Positions 52,577 through 62,032 of a stretch of DNA of 64,000 bases are shown here, piece after piece. The position numbers and the translations under genes were made by a program. Origin of the DNA: JAAOIF01 sp965206195 (GTDB taxonomy: Bacteria > Pseudomonadota > Gammaproteobacteria > PS1 > Pseudothioglobaceae); NCBI GenBank assembly GCA_965206195.1, contig CBDBIZ010000011.1:682001-746000 (forward strand). Direction: 5' to 3'. Position 1 is the stretch's first letter. Each line of letters opens with the position of its first letter. The notes under the pieces were generated by a model, which had not been told where the DNA came from, did not search any database, and saw nothing but the letters and a program-made list of their open reading frames with translations.

Positions 52577-55027
52577 TTATTTAGCAACAACATTAACCAG
52601 CTTATTCGCAACCACCACCACTTTAACCACGGTTTTGTTTGTGATAAATTTTATAACATTTTCATCTGCTAGCACACGCGCTTCAAGCTCGGCACTGTCC
52701 ATATCCGCCGACACCATAAGTTTATTACGCAGTTTGCCATTGACTTGAATGATAATTTGTACCTCGTCTTGAATGAGTGCTGCGCTGTCAACGCTTGGCC
52801 AAGGCTCATTGATAATCGCACGCATATGGCCTAATTCTTGCCATAGGTAGTGGCAAACATGCGGGATAATAGGACTTAAGGTTTTGAGCATAATTTCGAT
52901 CGACTCTTGACGCACAGCCATAGCTTGCTCGCTGGTAGCGCGAAATTTACCCAATGTATTGCCCAGTGTCATTAACGCGGCAATTGCGGTATTAAACGAA
53001 TGTCTGCGCGACATATCATCAGTGATTTTTGCTAGAGTCTGGTGGGTTTGGCGGCGGACGCTTGTTTGCGCCTTGTTTAAATTAGACAATCCTCCAATGG
53101 GATGGCTTTTTGCATCTTTAATAAAGCCTAAAACCAAGCTATAGACTTTATTAATAAAGCGATGTGCGCCTTCTAGGCCAGAATCATTCCACTCTAAATC
53201 TTGGGTGGGCGGTGCAGCGAATAAAATAAACAAGCGCACCGTATCTGCGCCATATTTGGCAATCATTTCTTGTGGGTCAACAGTGTTGCCTTTGGATTTA
53301 CTCATTTTTGCACCGTCTTTGAGCACCATGCCTTGGGTGAGTAAGTTTTTAAACGGTTCATCGTGCTTGATTAAGCCTTCATCACGCAATAATTTGTTAA
53401 AAAATCGTGCATACAAAAGGTGCAAAATGGCGTGTTCAATACCACCAATGTATTGATCCACCCCGCCGTTATCTAGCCAATAGTCAGCGCGCGTATCCAA
53501 CATGGCATTATCATTGTTCTTGCAAGCAAAACGTGCAAAATACCAAGATGATTCAAAAAAAGTATCAAAGGTATCAGTCTCACGCTGGGCTCCAGCACCG
53601 CATTTTGGACAAGTGGTTTGATAAAACTCAGGCATTTTTTTAATGGGAGAGTTAACGCCATCAAATTTAACCTCTTCAGGCAAGATAATGGGTAAATCCA
53701 CCTCTGGAGTGGCGATTGGACCACAATTTGGGCAGTTGATGATGGGAATTGGGCAACCCCAATAGCGTTGGCGCGACACCCCCCAATCACGCAGACGGTA
53801 GTTGGTTTTTTGTTTGCCAAGCCTTTGAGTCTCCAGTGTATTGGCAATGGCATCAAAAGCTTGATCAAAATCCAGCCCATCAAACTCACCGGAGTTAAAT
53901 AAAATCCCTTTGTCAGTAACGGCTTGCTTTTCGATGCTGTGTGCTTGATTGATGACCTGTTTAATCCTAATATGGTATTTTTTGGCAAACTCATAATCGC
54001 GCTGATCATGCGCCGGTACGCTCATTACACTGCCTGTACCGTAACCCATTAGCACAAAATTAGCAATCCAAATCGGCACTTGTTCGCCAGTAATGGGGTG
54101 TGTGCATTTAAGCCCCGAATCAATGCCTCGCTTTTCTATGGTGTCCATTGCTGCTTCAGTGTTTTGCAGAGTTTTGCATTCGTTAATAAATGTTTGTACT
54201 GCTACATCGTTTTTACCCGCCTCAAGTGCCAACGGGTGTTCGGCGGCTATGGCTAAGTAGGTAACACCCATTAATGTATCTGGACGGGTGGTGTAAACCT
54301 CAAGTGCCTCAGCACCCTCTCTAAGGAAGCTGATTTCTAATCCGAACGATTTACCAATCCAATTTCTCTGCATGGTTTTAATCGCTTCTGGCCAGCCATC
54401 AAGGGTGTCAAGCGAGGTTAGTAATTCCTGCGCATAATCGGTGATACGCATAAACCATTGGGAGATTTCTTTTTTCTCAATCAGAGCATTAGAGCGCCAG
54501 CCATGTCCATCAATTACTTGTTCATTAGCCAGTACTGTTTGGTCAACCGGGTCCCAATTGACAATCGCATTTTTCTTATATACCAAACCTTTTTTAAATA
54601 GCTTAATAAATAGCCACTGTTCCCAGCGGTAGTAGTTAGGGTGGCAAGTGGCAAGTTCGCGTGACCAGTCGTAACCAAAGCCGAGTTGGGTTAGCTGAGT
54701 TTTCATATAATTGATGTTGTTGTAAGTCCATTTTGCTGGCGCAACTTGGTTTTTAATGGCAGCGTTTTCAGCTGGCAGTCCAAAGCCGTCCCAGCCAATT
54801 GGCTGCATGACGTTTTTGCCTTGCATTTTTTGAAAACGAGCAATAACATCGCCAATACTGTAATTACGCACATGCCCCATGTGCAAGCGCCCTGACGGAT
54901 AAGGAAACATGCTCAAGCAATAGAATTTTTCTTGTTCGTGGTCTTCTACAACTTCAAAAGTTTTGTTGTCTTGCCAATATTTTTGAGCATTTTGCTCGAT
55001 AGTTTGAGCTTTATATTTTGGGTTCAT
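52577..55027 (-). CDS. leuS: Leucyl-tRNA synthetase
   Basis: 816-aa class I synthetase. HIGH-type PYPSGRLHMGH at residues 42-52, CP1 editing domain (about 220-420) with TRPDTLMGVTYLAIA, zinc motif CPNCG...CPKCG, KMSKSKGN catalytic loop, and C-terminal LeuS domain. Slightly shorter than E. coli (860 aa). 17 bp after pyrD. Confidence 0.97.
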   Translation of the reverse strand: MNPKYKAQTIEQNAQKYWQDNKTFEVVEDHEQEKFYCLSMFPYPSGRLHMGHVRNYSIGDVIARFQKMQGKNVMQPIGWDGFGLPAENAAIKNQVAPAKWTYNNINYMKTQLTQLGFGYDWSRELATCHPNYYRWEQWLFIKLFKKGLVYKKNAIVNWDPVDQTVLANEQVIDGHGWRSNALIEKKEISQWFMRITDYAQELLTSLDTLDGWPEAIKTMQRNWIGKSFGLEISFLREGAEALEVYTTRPDTLMGVTYLAIAAEHPLALEAGKNDVAVQTFINECKTLQNTEAAMDTIEKRGIDSGLKCTHPITGEQVPIWIANFVLMGYGTGSVMSVPAHDQRDYEFAKKYHIRIKQVINQAHSIEKQAVTDKGILFNSGEFDGLDFDQAFDAIANTLETQRLGKQKTNYRLRDWGVSRQRYWGCPIPIINCPNCGPIATPEVDLPIILPEEVKFDGVNSPIKKMPEFYQTTCPKCGAGAQRETDTFDTFFESSWYFARFACKNNDNAMLDTRADYWLDNGGVDQYIGGIEHAILHLLYARFFNKLLRDEGLIKHDEPFKNLLTQGMVLKDGAKMSKSKGNTVDPQEMIAKYGADTVRLFILFAAPPTQDLEWNDSGLEGAHRFINKVYSLVLGFIKDAKSHPIGGLSNLNKAQTSVRRQTHQTLAKITDDMSRRHSFNTAIAALMTLGNTLGKFRATSEQAMAVRQESIEIMLKTLSPIIPHVCHYLWQELGHMRAIINEPWPSVDSAALIQDEVQIIIQVNGKLRNKLMVSADMDSAELEARVLADENVIKFITNKTVVKVVVVANKLVNVVAK

Positions 55028-55044
55028 GAAGATTACTACTTATG

Positions 55045-56001
55045 TTAGCCAGTATCACCTTGCAAGGGGTCAGAGTTAGGCTCTAGTGTGCCGACTAGTT
55101 TGCCAACATTGCCAATATTATTGTCAAGTAAATATTGACTGATACCGTCATTGATTTTATTGCAAACCAACGGGTCGTAAAATAAGGCTGTACCAATACC
55201 AACGGTAGCACTGCCAGCAATCAAAAATTCTAAAGCATCATTTGCCGTGGTAACGCCACCTTGCCCAATAATCGGCACCTTGTATTTTTTACTGACCTGA
55301 TAGACCTGATGTACTTTAAGTAGCGCAATTGGTTTAATTGCTGGGCCTGACAAGCCACCTTGATTGTTGCCGATGATGGACTTACGAGACTTGGTATCAA
55401 TTGCCATACCTGTTAGTGTGTTAATCACTGCCAGGCCATCACTGCCGGCATCAATACAGCGCTGCGCCGAAAAAGCAATATCAGTTTGATTCGGCGAGAG
55501 CTTGGTAATCAGCGGCTTACTGGTATTTTTTCGACAAATTTCCACCACACGATAACTCATATCAGGGTCGTTGCCAAAGGCAACACCGCCCTCTTTGACA
55601 TTTGGACAAGAGATGTTGACCTCAATAGCATCAATATCTGTATCATTAAAACGTTTAGCAATTTCGCCATATTCTTCAACGCTTGAGCCAGAAATGTTAA
55701 TGATGAAGCGCGCCTGTGTTTTGTCTAAACCTGTCATAATATCGTTAATCACCACCTGAGTGCCAGGATTTTGCAAGCCAATGGCGTTAAGCATACCACC
55801 GGGGGTTTCTGCTATTCTGTGTGGAATATTGCCCAGACGCGGCTCCAAGGTTGTGCCTTTAAGGCAAAGCGCACCGACATCGGCGTTAGAAAACCCTTTA
55901 ATACGCGTGTATTCTTCGCCAAAGCCAACGCAGCCAGACAACAAGACAATTGGTGAGTTGAGTTGTAGCCCACAAAACTCAGTTTTCAGGTTATTATGCA
56001 T
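55045..56001 (-). CDS. pyrD: Dihydroorotate dehydrogenase, class 1B-like
   Basis: 318-aa FMN enzyme of pyrimidine synthesis. CVGFGEEY, NAIGLQNPG, FIINISGSSVEEY, then NISCPNVKEGG with the catalytic cysteine typical of class 1, IIGNNQGGLSGPAIKPIAL (mark: GGLSGPAIKP) and PIIGQGGV. Class 1B usually works with PyrK and NAD; pyrK is not in the window. The membrane class 2 enzyme, usual in gammaproteobacteria, has a serine base and an N-terminal helix that are absent. Confidence 0.88.
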   Translation of the reverse strand: MHNNLKTEFCGLQLNSPIVLLSGCVGFGEEYTRIKGFSNADVGALCLKGTTLEPRLGNIPHRIAETPGGMLNAIGLQNPGTQVVINDIMTGLDKTQARFIINISGSSVEEYGEIAKRFNDTDIDAIEVNISCPNVKEGGVAFGNDPDMSYRVVEICRKNTSKPLITKLSPNQTDIAFSAQRCIDAGSDGLAVINTLTGMAIDTKSRKSIIGNNQGGLSGPAIKPIALLKVHQVYQVSKKYKVPIIGQGGVTTANDALEFLIAGSATVGIGTALFYDPLVCNKINDGISQYLLDNNIGNVGKLVGTLEPNSDPLQGDTG

Positions 56002-56035
56002 GCGAGGTATTATACCAAAATGTAAAATAGAGCAG

Positions 56036-56680
56036 ATGAAAGGATTGTTTATTAGTGGCAGTGGTACCGATGTTGGTAAAACATTTATTGCTCAGGTTAT
56101 TATCAAGGTGCTGAGCAGCAGGTTTAGAGTTGTTGCTAGAAAGCCTATTGAGAGTGATTGCAAGCCAACAAAAGGCGAGCTACACCCTAAAGATGCGTTT
56201 TTGCTAAATCAGGCTTGTACAAACCAAGAAGCTATTGACACGGTTTGCAAGTTTCGATTAGAGGCTTGTGCTAGCGGTGAAAAAGCCAGTTTGGAAAAAG
56301 GCATTGAATTAACACTGGACGATTTGGTGGCAGCGTCACAACCTGCCAACGTTGACGATTTTGTAGTGTTGGAAGGTGCAGGTGGTTTGTATTCGCCAAT
56401 TGCCCAGCAAACGCTTAATAGCGATTTGGCAATAGCACTAGGGCTTCCTGTGGTGCTGGTGGTAAAAGACGAGTTGGGGGCAATCAACCAAGCGCTGTTG
56501 AGTTTGCACGGCGCAAAACACAACAATTTAAATGTGGCAATGCTGGTGTTAAACCAAATAGTGCCAAATAATTTAGACAACGCCCAAGCGTTAAAATCCT
56601 ATAGTGATGTTGAGGTGGTGGTTTTTAGCCCAACCTACAGACAAGCGTTTACTCAAAAAGTACTAAGGTTGTTTGCTTAG
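56036..56680 (+). CDS. bioD: Dethiobiotin synthetase
   Basis: 214-aa ATP-dependent enzyme closing the ureido ring of dethiobiotin. I start at ATG 56036; upstream frame to 55760 lies inside pyrD. P-loop GTDVGKT at residues 10-16, RKPIESDCKP, and VLEGAGGLYSPI. Supplies biotin for AccB. Overlaps the sspB stop by 3 bp on the opposite strand. Confidence 0.93.
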   Translation: MKGLFISGSGTDVGKTFIAQVIIKVLSSRFRVVARKPIESDCKPTKGELHPKDAFLLNQACTNQEAIDTVCKFRLEACASGEKASLEKGIELTLDDLVAASQPANVDDFVVLEGAGGLYSPIAQQTLNSDLAIALGLPVVLVVKDELGAINQALLSLHGAKHNNLNVAMLVLNQIVPNNLDNAQALKSYSDVEVVVFSPTYRQAFTQKVLRLFA

Positions 56681-57038
56681 TCAAGTAAGGTTAAGTTGGG
56701 CTTTTTCTGATTGTTTTGCTCAGCGTCCTGAGTGTTGTTTTTAAAAAACATACCCTTACCGTTTTCTCCAGTATAGATGCTAAATACTGCCCCTATTGGC
56801 ACTTTAACGGCTTGAGATTCACCATCAAAGCGCGCTTTGAATGAAATGGACTCGTCATTAATAATCGACCCACTGGTAGCATTGTTATCAATATTGAGTA
56901 CAATTTTGCCTTGTTTTATATAAGTTTTGGGTACAACAACGCCAACTTTAGTGCAATCAACCAATATATGTGAGTGAGTTGTGATACTTCAATCCATTGA
57001 TGGTAGGCACGAAGTAAATAAGGCGTTACACTGGGCAT
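56677..57038 (-). pseudogene. sspB: Stringent starvation protein B, interrupted by a frameshift
   Basis: Reading from ATG 57038 gives MPSVTPYLLRAYHQWIE and then the typical LTxYILVDCT region only if the frame changes near 56961-56972. The rest (VDCTKVGVVVPKTYIKQGKI, VLNIDNN, FKARFDGESQAVKVPIGAVF, SIYTGENGKGMFF) is normal SspB. One missing base after CTCACTCAC would restore LTHYILVDCT. SspB delivers ssrA-tagged proteins to ClpXP. The C-terminus KKPNLTLLD resembles the ClpX-binding tail. It could be a real mutation, a slip site in ATATAT, or a sequencing error. Confidence 0.75.
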
Positions 57039-57045
57039 GTTGTGT

Positions 57046-57675
57046 TTAATTGTATTCTTTTTCGCAGTCGGTTAGACTTTGTTTGAAGCTTTGTTTGTTA
57101 AACAAACGTTTGGCATAGTCATGAATTGGTTTGGCTTTAGCGTCTAAATTGATATTGAGTTTTTTTAGTCGCCATAAAAGCGGCGCTAAACAGGCATCAA
57201 CAATACTCATTTCTTCGCTTTTGAAATACGGCTGGTAGGCAAATAAAGGAATCAACTCAATTAAGTTGCTTGACAGAATTTTGCGTGCGGTGTCAGCATT
57301 TTTTTTAGTGCCAGTTGTAATAGTGTTGGCAAGTTCATACCAGCAGCCCGCGGCGCGCGTAAATCTAAAAATAAGCAAGCGCTTTTCTGCCTTTTCAATC
57401 GGGTCAACAGGTAGCAGCGGTGGGAACGGAAAACGCTCATCCAAATATTCAGCAATCACCGATAAATCATACAACACCATGCCACGGTCAAACAAGATTG
57501 GCAGGGTTTGGCATGGATTCAGTTCTAAAACCTCTTCAGGTATTTGGTTAATTTTTAAATTAACCACCTCTCGTTCAATGTTCTTCTCCGCCATAATGAA
57601 ACGCACTGCATGTGATTCCATTTCTTCTTCAGAGGTGTAAAGCGTGGTTGAGGCTGGGTTTGGTCTGGTTAGCAT
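57046..57675 (-). CDS. sspA: Stringent starvation protein A (GST fold)
   Basis: 209-aa RNA polymerase-associated protein with glutathione-S-transferase fold. N-terminal TLYTSEEEMESHAVRFIMAEK, then NPCQTLPILFDRGMVLYDLSVIAEYLDERFPFPPLLP (marks: NPCQTLPIL, DLSVIAEYLDERFP) and SIVDACLAPLLWRL. Normal length. Follows petABC and precedes sspB, the conserved gammaproteobacterial order. Confidence 0.95.
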   Translation of the reverse strand: MLTRPNPASTTLYTSEEEMESHAVRFIMAEKNIEREVVNLKINQIPEEVLELNPCQTLPILFDRGMVLYDLSVIAEYLDERFPFPPLLPVDPIEKAEKRLLIFRFTRAAGCWYELANTITTGTKKNADTARKILSSNLIELIPLFAYQPYFKSEEMSIVDACLAPLLWRLKKLNINLDAKAKPIHDYAKRLFNKQSFKQSLTDCEKEYN

Positions 57676-57741
57676 AAGCGGTATCCTTAAAAAATAAAAA
57701 CAACACCTTAATAAAGGACGTTATCCAAATTGTATCATAAA

Positions 57742-58431
57742 TTAGTTTTTAGCACGCCATTTGCCATATTTCACATCTTTCCAATATTCTTGTTTGAGTA
57801 AATATGCAAGAATCAGAAGAATCGACAAAAAGCCCAGCACTTTATAACCAAGGCTTACTCGAACGAGTTTTGCTGGCTCGCTAACATAGTCTAAGAAATT
57901 AGTAATATCTCTAGCGTCTTGGTCAAACTCTGTTGTTGTTTTGCTTTGTCTTAGGTTCCATAAAACATCTGGCATGGAAACGTTTTCTAGCAGCTTGTTG
58001 TTAACCCCAAACGGACGTTCAGTATCTTCATAAAAACTGTGTAAGTAAGTATAAATCCAATCGGTACCGCGTGAGCGTGCTACCAAGGACAAATCTGGCG
58101 GCGTTGTGCCAAACCATCTTACTGCCCCCTCTTCAGACATTGAAGAGACGACTTGAGCACTAATTTTCTTAACGTTAAACATAAGGTTTTTTTCCACATC
58201 TGCCTTAGCAATATTTAAATCCTTGCTGATACGATTGTAGCGCATGAATGAAATAGAATGACAGCCTGAGCAATAGTTCATAAATAGCCGCGCACCATTT
58301 TGAAGTGATTTTTCATCGTTAATATCAGTATTGGCATTGTCTAAGTGAACGGCACTTGAAGCTAGCGCATTAAAAGAAATCAAAACCACCGACACGGCTA
58401 CCAATAGCAAGGTGTTTAATATTTTTTTCAT
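57742..58431 (-). CDS. petC: Cytochrome bc1 complex, cytochrome c1
   Basis: 229-aa haem c1 subunit. Start ATG 58431 with GGAG seven bases upstream; a TTG one codon earlier is rejected. Signal peptide (NTLLLVAVSVVLISFNALA), CSGCHSISFMRYNR haem site, PPDLSLVARSRGTDWIYTYLHSFY (mark: PDLSLVARSRG), and a C-terminal membrane anchor (VLGFLSILLILAYLLK). Confidence 0.96.
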   Translation of the reverse strand: MKKILNTLLLVAVSVVLISFNALASSAVHLDNANTDINDEKSLQNGARLFMNYCSGCHSISFMRYNRISKDLNIAKADVEKNLMFNVKKISAQVVSSMSEEGAVRWFGTTPPDLSLVARSRGTDWIYTYLHSFYEDTERPFGVNNKLLENVSMPDVLWNLRQSKTTTEFDQDARDITNFLDYVSEPAKLVRVSLGYKVLGFLSILLILAYLLKQEYWKDVKYGKWRAKN

Positions 58432-58435
58432 CAAG

Positions 58436-59659
58436 CTACTCCGTTAACCTTGCTGGCACTTGTTTGGTTTTACCAATGGTGGTAAACCAAGGCATTAAGA
58501 CAAAAAAGCCAAAATACGTTACGGTAAAGACTCTGGCTAAGAACGAATATAGCGGCGTTACCGGCTGCATACCTAACCAACCTAAAACAATAAAACTAAC
58601 CACAAATACACCTAAAGCCACCTTATAGGGCCAAGAACGATAGCGAATGGATTTGACCCTAGAGCGATCCAACCACGGCAATGCAAACAAAATCAATAAG
58701 GCAGAAAACATACCCACCACCCCTGGAAATTGCGAGCCAAACATCGGCGGAATGGCGCGTAGCACTGAATAAAAGGGCGTTAAGTACCAAAGTGGCGCAA
58801 TGTGGTCAGGGGTTTTTAGCGGGTTGGCTTCAACGAAGTTAGCGCTTTCTAAAAAATAACCATTCATTGCTGGGGCAAAGAACACCACTGCTGAGAAAAT
58901 CATTAAAAATACCACCACACCTACAATGTCTTTAACGCTGTAGTATGGGTGGAACGGAATGCCGTCTTTGGGAATGCCGTTTTTGTCTTTGTTATTTTTA
59001 ATTTCAATGCCATCTGGATTGTTAGACCCTACCGTATGTAAGGCAACAATGTGTAAAAACACCAACACCACCAAGATTAACGGCAAGACAATGACATGTA
59101 ATGCAAAAAAACGGCTCAGTGCTGGGTCACCAACTGTATAATCTCCCAAAATCCATATCAATAAATCAGGGCCCAGGATAGGCACTGAACCAAACAAAGA
59201 GATAATTACTTGTGCACCCCAATATGACATCTGCCCCCAAGGCAATACGTAGCCCATAAACGCCTCAGCCATCAGTACCATATACAATACCATCCCAAGA
59301 ATCCAAATTAGCTCTCGCGGCGCCTTGTATGAACCGTAGAGCAATCCGCGATACATATGCAAGTAGATAACCACAAAAAATGCTGAGGCGCCAGTCGAGT
59401 GCATATAACGTATTAGCCAACCCCAGTTAACATCACGCATGATATGTTCAACTGATGCAAAAGCAAAAAGCTCATCAGGCTTAAAGTGCATGGCTAAGAA
59501 AATACCAGTGATGATTTGCATTGCCAGCACCAGCATCGCTAGTGAGCCAAAAAAGTACCAAAAGTTAAAGTTTCTAGGTGTGTAGTATTCAGCCAAATGT
59601 TCGTTCCAAACCTTGGCGAGCGGAAATCGTTGATTAATCCAATTTTTATTATTGTCCAT
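58436..59659 (-). CDS. petB: Cytochrome bc1 complex, cytochrome b
   Basis: 407-aa membrane subunit with two b haems; histidine pairs lie in RYMHSTGASAFFVVIYLHMYRG and FALHVIVL...FLHIVALH (helices B and D). Qo-site motif reads PLWY (APLWYLTPFYSVLRAIP) rather than the textbook PEWY; variants at this glutamate occur in other beta- and gammaproteobacteria. Eight membrane helices. 4 bp each side to petA and petC. Confidence 0.97.
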   Translation of the reverse strand: MDNNKNWINQRFPLAKVWNEHLAEYYTPRNFNFWYFFGSLAMLVLAMQIITGIFLAMHFKPDELFAFASVEHIMRDVNWGWLIRYMHSTGASAFFVVIYLHMYRGLLYGSYKAPRELIWILGMVLYMVLMAEAFMGYVLPWGQMSYWGAQVIISLFGSVPILGPDLLIWILGDYTVGDPALSRFFALHVIVLPLILVVLVFLHIVALHTVGSNNPDGIEIKNNKDKNGIPKDGIPFHPYYSVKDIVGVVVFLMIFSAVVFFAPAMNGYFLESANFVEANPLKTPDHIAPLWYLTPFYSVLRAIPPMFGSQFPGVVGMFSALLILFALPWLDRSRVKSIRYRSWPYKVALGVFVVSFIVLGWLGMQPVTPLYSFLARVFTVTYFGFFVLMPWFTTIGKTKQVPARLTE

Positions 59660-59663
59660 AGTA

Positions 59664-60305
59664 TTACGACAACTTGTTAAGTTTCAAAATAGGTGTTACT
59701 TCGTGCGTTTCTGGGCTAACACCAATCTTAATAAGCGAGTCATTAACAAACTTATAAGGTGGAATGAGTAAATTAGTTGGTGCTGGGGCGCCTGCATAAA
59801 CACGACCAGCCAAGTCAAATTTTGATCCGTGGCATGGGCAGTAAAAGCCACCTTTCCAAGCGTCACCACCCAAATCAGCCGCACCAAGCTCTGGTCGATA
59901 AGTAGGTGAGCAGCCCAAGTGCGTACAAACACCAACAATAACTGCTATTTCAGCCTTTAGAGAGCGGTATTCGGTGGTAATATATTTAGGTTGTTGTTGT
60001 TTTGAATTACCAGAGCTGCTTGGATCTTCTAGTTCAGTATTTAGAGTTTTTAGATCGGCGATTGCTTGAGCGTCGCGCTTAAAAATCCAAACTGGCTTTT
60101 TACGCCAAAGTACTCGAACCAACTGCCCTTGTTCCAACTTACTAATATCAACATCAATGGGTGCGCCTGCAGCCTTTGCTCTGGCAGACGGGCTCCAAGT
60201 TGATAAAAATGGCCAAGCAACAAAACCTACACCAACCGCACCAACCACGCTGGTTGCGTTCGTTAGAAAGCGTCTTCTCTTCAAGTCTAGTTCTTGTTTT
60301 GCCAT
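59664..60305 (-). CDS. petA: Cytochrome bc1 complex, Rieske iron-sulfur subunit
   Basis: 213-aa Rieske protein. N-terminal KRRRFLTNATSVVGAVGVGF is a Tat-type signal anchor. Cluster ligands are in CTHLGC and CPCHGSKFD. An insertion with Ser/Gln (SSSGNSKQQQPKY) occurs around residues 96-108. First gene of petABC; minus-strand TATAAT at 60364-60369 is a likely -10. Confidence 0.97.
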   Translation of the reverse strand: MAKQELDLKRRRFLTNATSVVGAVGVGFVAWPFLSTWSPSARAKAAGAPIDVDISKLEQGQLVRVLWRKKPVWIFKRDAQAIADLKTLNTELEDPSSSGNSKQQQPKYITTEYRSLKAEIAVIVGVCTHLGCSPTYRPELGAADLGGDAWKGGFYCPCHGSKFDLAGRVYAGAPAPTNLLIPPYKFVNDSLIKIGVSPETHEVTPILKLNKLS

Positions 60306-60430
60306 AAGACTGAACTCCTTTGTGTGTGAACGGTTTTTTATTTATGACAATAAAAAGCCAATAATTATAGTCTATATCAGTTTTATACAATAGAGGTATT
60401 TTGTATAAATTTTAATCTTAGCAAAAAAAT

Positions 60431-61108
60431 CTAAGACACTGCCCTGGCTAGGCTCATCACATCACAACGCTCAACCTGAGTATTTTTGAGGATGGTTTGT
60501 GCTAACTCGTTCATGCTTGCTCCCGTGGTCATTACATCATCAACCAATAAAACATTTTTATAAGACATATTTTGTACACTAAAAGCACCTTTGATTTCCT
60601 GCTTACGTTGTTCTAGTTTTAATGATGACAAGGGCTGGGTCGTTTTAATACGTCTACAACAACGCCTATCAATAACGACAGACTGTTGTTTGCCAAGCAC
60701 TTTTAATAATTCCACAACTTGATTATAACCACGCTCGGTAATACGTTCAGCACTCAGCGGCATAGGGATAACGGCGTCATACTGAGTGTTAATCGATTGA
60801 TATAAATCGCGTAATTGATAAGCAAAATAATCCCCAACGCAAAGCTGACGGTTATATTTAAAGGCTTTAATCAAGTCTGCAATCGCTCCCTCATAATCAT
60901 ACAAAGTATAAGCGCGACTAAATACCGGGGCATGGCTCAAGCACTTCCCGCAAAAATCAAGGCTACCAGCAACAGGATGGGCACAAGATTGACAACGCCT
61001 TGGATTGTTACTAAACCCCATCTGGCACGCTTTGCAAATACAAAACTTGGCCAATTCTGCACATAACACACAGGATTGCTTGGGGATTAATCTTTGGTAA
61101 ATGTCCAC
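60431..61108 (-). CDS. comF: ComF family phosphoribosyltransferase-like protein
   Basis: 225-aa protein with an N-terminal zinc-ribbon region (CVLCAELAKFCICKAC, then CQSC and CGKC) and a C-terminal PRTase domain with PRPP loop VLLVDDVMTTGAS and ITERGYNQV. ComF proteins take part in DNA uptake in competent bacteria. Overlaps yaaA by 22 bp. Confidence 0.93.
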   Translation of the reverse strand: MDIYQRLIPKQSCVLCAELAKFCICKACQMGFSNNPRRCQSCAHPVAGSLDFCGKCLSHAPVFSRAYTLYDYEGAIADLIKAFKYNRQLCVGDYFAYQLRDLYQSINTQYDAVIPMPLSAERITERGYNQVVELLKVLGKQQSVVIDRRCCRRIKTTQPLSSLKLEQRKQEIKGAFSVQNMSYKNVLLVDDVMTTGASMNELAQTILKNTQVERCDVMSLARAVS

Positions 61109-61839
61109 GTCAATGCGTCTGACATTGCTACTCTAAACTGGTAGCCCTCGGTATCAAACGACTTGAGTAGTTCAGGCTCACACACACGGTTTTTGATAAT
61201 ATAATTTACCATTAGACCGCGTGCGCGTTTGGCGTAGATGCCAATAATTTTATATTGGTCATTGTTACGCTGTTTAAAAGCAATATTGATGATTTTGGCG
61301 TTTAGAGATTTTTTGTCAATACTTTTAAAATACTCATTCGATGCCAGATTAATAACCACCTCAGGCTCATCTTCATTTAACGTCTCAGAGATTTGATTGC
61401 CCCAAAACTCATACAAATTTTTGCCTTTGCTATTCGTCAACCGTGTGCCCATTTCTAAGCGATATGGCGCAATTAAATCCAGCGGCCGAACCACCCCGTA
61501 CAAGCCTGAGAGCATACGTAAATTATCCTGTGCAAATGCCAAATCTTGCACGCTCAAGCTCGGCGCGTCAATGCCGTTATAAACATCGCCCTTAAATGCT
61601 AATAATGCTTGCTTGGCGTTATCTAAGGTAAGTGGCGTTGAAAAAGTTTGAAATCGCCCAAAGTTTAATTGCGCCAATTTATCACTGATTGACATCAGCT
61701 GAGCAAGCTCGTCTTTGGTTTTTTCTTTGAGCAAACCAACTAATACTTGGGACTGCTCGATTTGGCGTGTTTGAGTATATTCATCGCAACCACTCGGGCT
61801 AAAGTCTTGAGTTTTAGAGGGAGAAATAACCGCTAGCAT
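61087..61839 (-). CDS. yaaA: Peroxide stress protein YaaA (DUF328)
   Basis: 250-aa UPF0246/YaaA protein, which in E. coli limits iron-driven damage under peroxide stress. ISPSKTQDFSP, FKGDVYNGIDA, LSGLYGVVRPLDLIAPYRLEMGTRL (mark: GLYGVVRPLDLI) and ARGLMVNYI are conserved. Normal length (about 258). First gene of yaaA-comF. Confidence 0.93.
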   Translation of the reverse strand: MLAVISPSKTQDFSPSGCDEYTQTRQIEQSQVLVGLLKEKTKDELAQLMSISDKLAQLNFGRFQTFSTPLTLDNAKQALLAFKGDVYNGIDAPSLSVQDLAFAQDNLRMLSGLYGVVRPLDLIAPYRLEMGTRLTNSKGKNLYEFWGNQISETLNEDEPEVVINLASNEYFKSIDKKSLNAKIINIAFKQRNNDQYKIIGIYAKRARGLMVNYIIKNRVCEPELLKSFDTEGYQFRVAMSDALTWTFTKD

Positions 61840-61884
61840 GAATTAAAATTGTAAAATTAAGCATGTTAATATTCTACCTGAAAT

Positions 61885-61950
61885 AAAGACAACGTATTAG
61901 GGTTTAAAATGACCTAAAAGGCGATTTTCAACCCTAATACGGTGGTCTTT
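61885..61950. repeat. 66-bp inverted-repeat element, copy C
   Basis: Ends are near-identical inverted repeats of about 20 bp: 61885-61904 (AAAGACAACGTATTAGGGTT) and 61930-61950, whose complement differs by one substitution and one extra C. The perfect 11-bp core is GTATTAGGGTT/AACCCTAATAC. Its outer sequence (GGTGGTCTTT) resembles the end of the 42.7-kb element (AGTGGTCTCT). It lies between divergent yaaA and gltB and could also act as a hairpin in an RNA. Confidence 0.55.
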
Positions 61951-62032
61951 GAACCTAGTTACTAAAAAAAGCCGTGTGTTTTACGATATAATTGGGAAGT
62001 TTTTTTCGATTTTTATTTGTCCGTTCTACATT

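Noticed and set aside
53473..54009. 178-codon minus-strand ORF within leuS
   Set aside because: Same strand, different frame from leuS; no recognisable protein.
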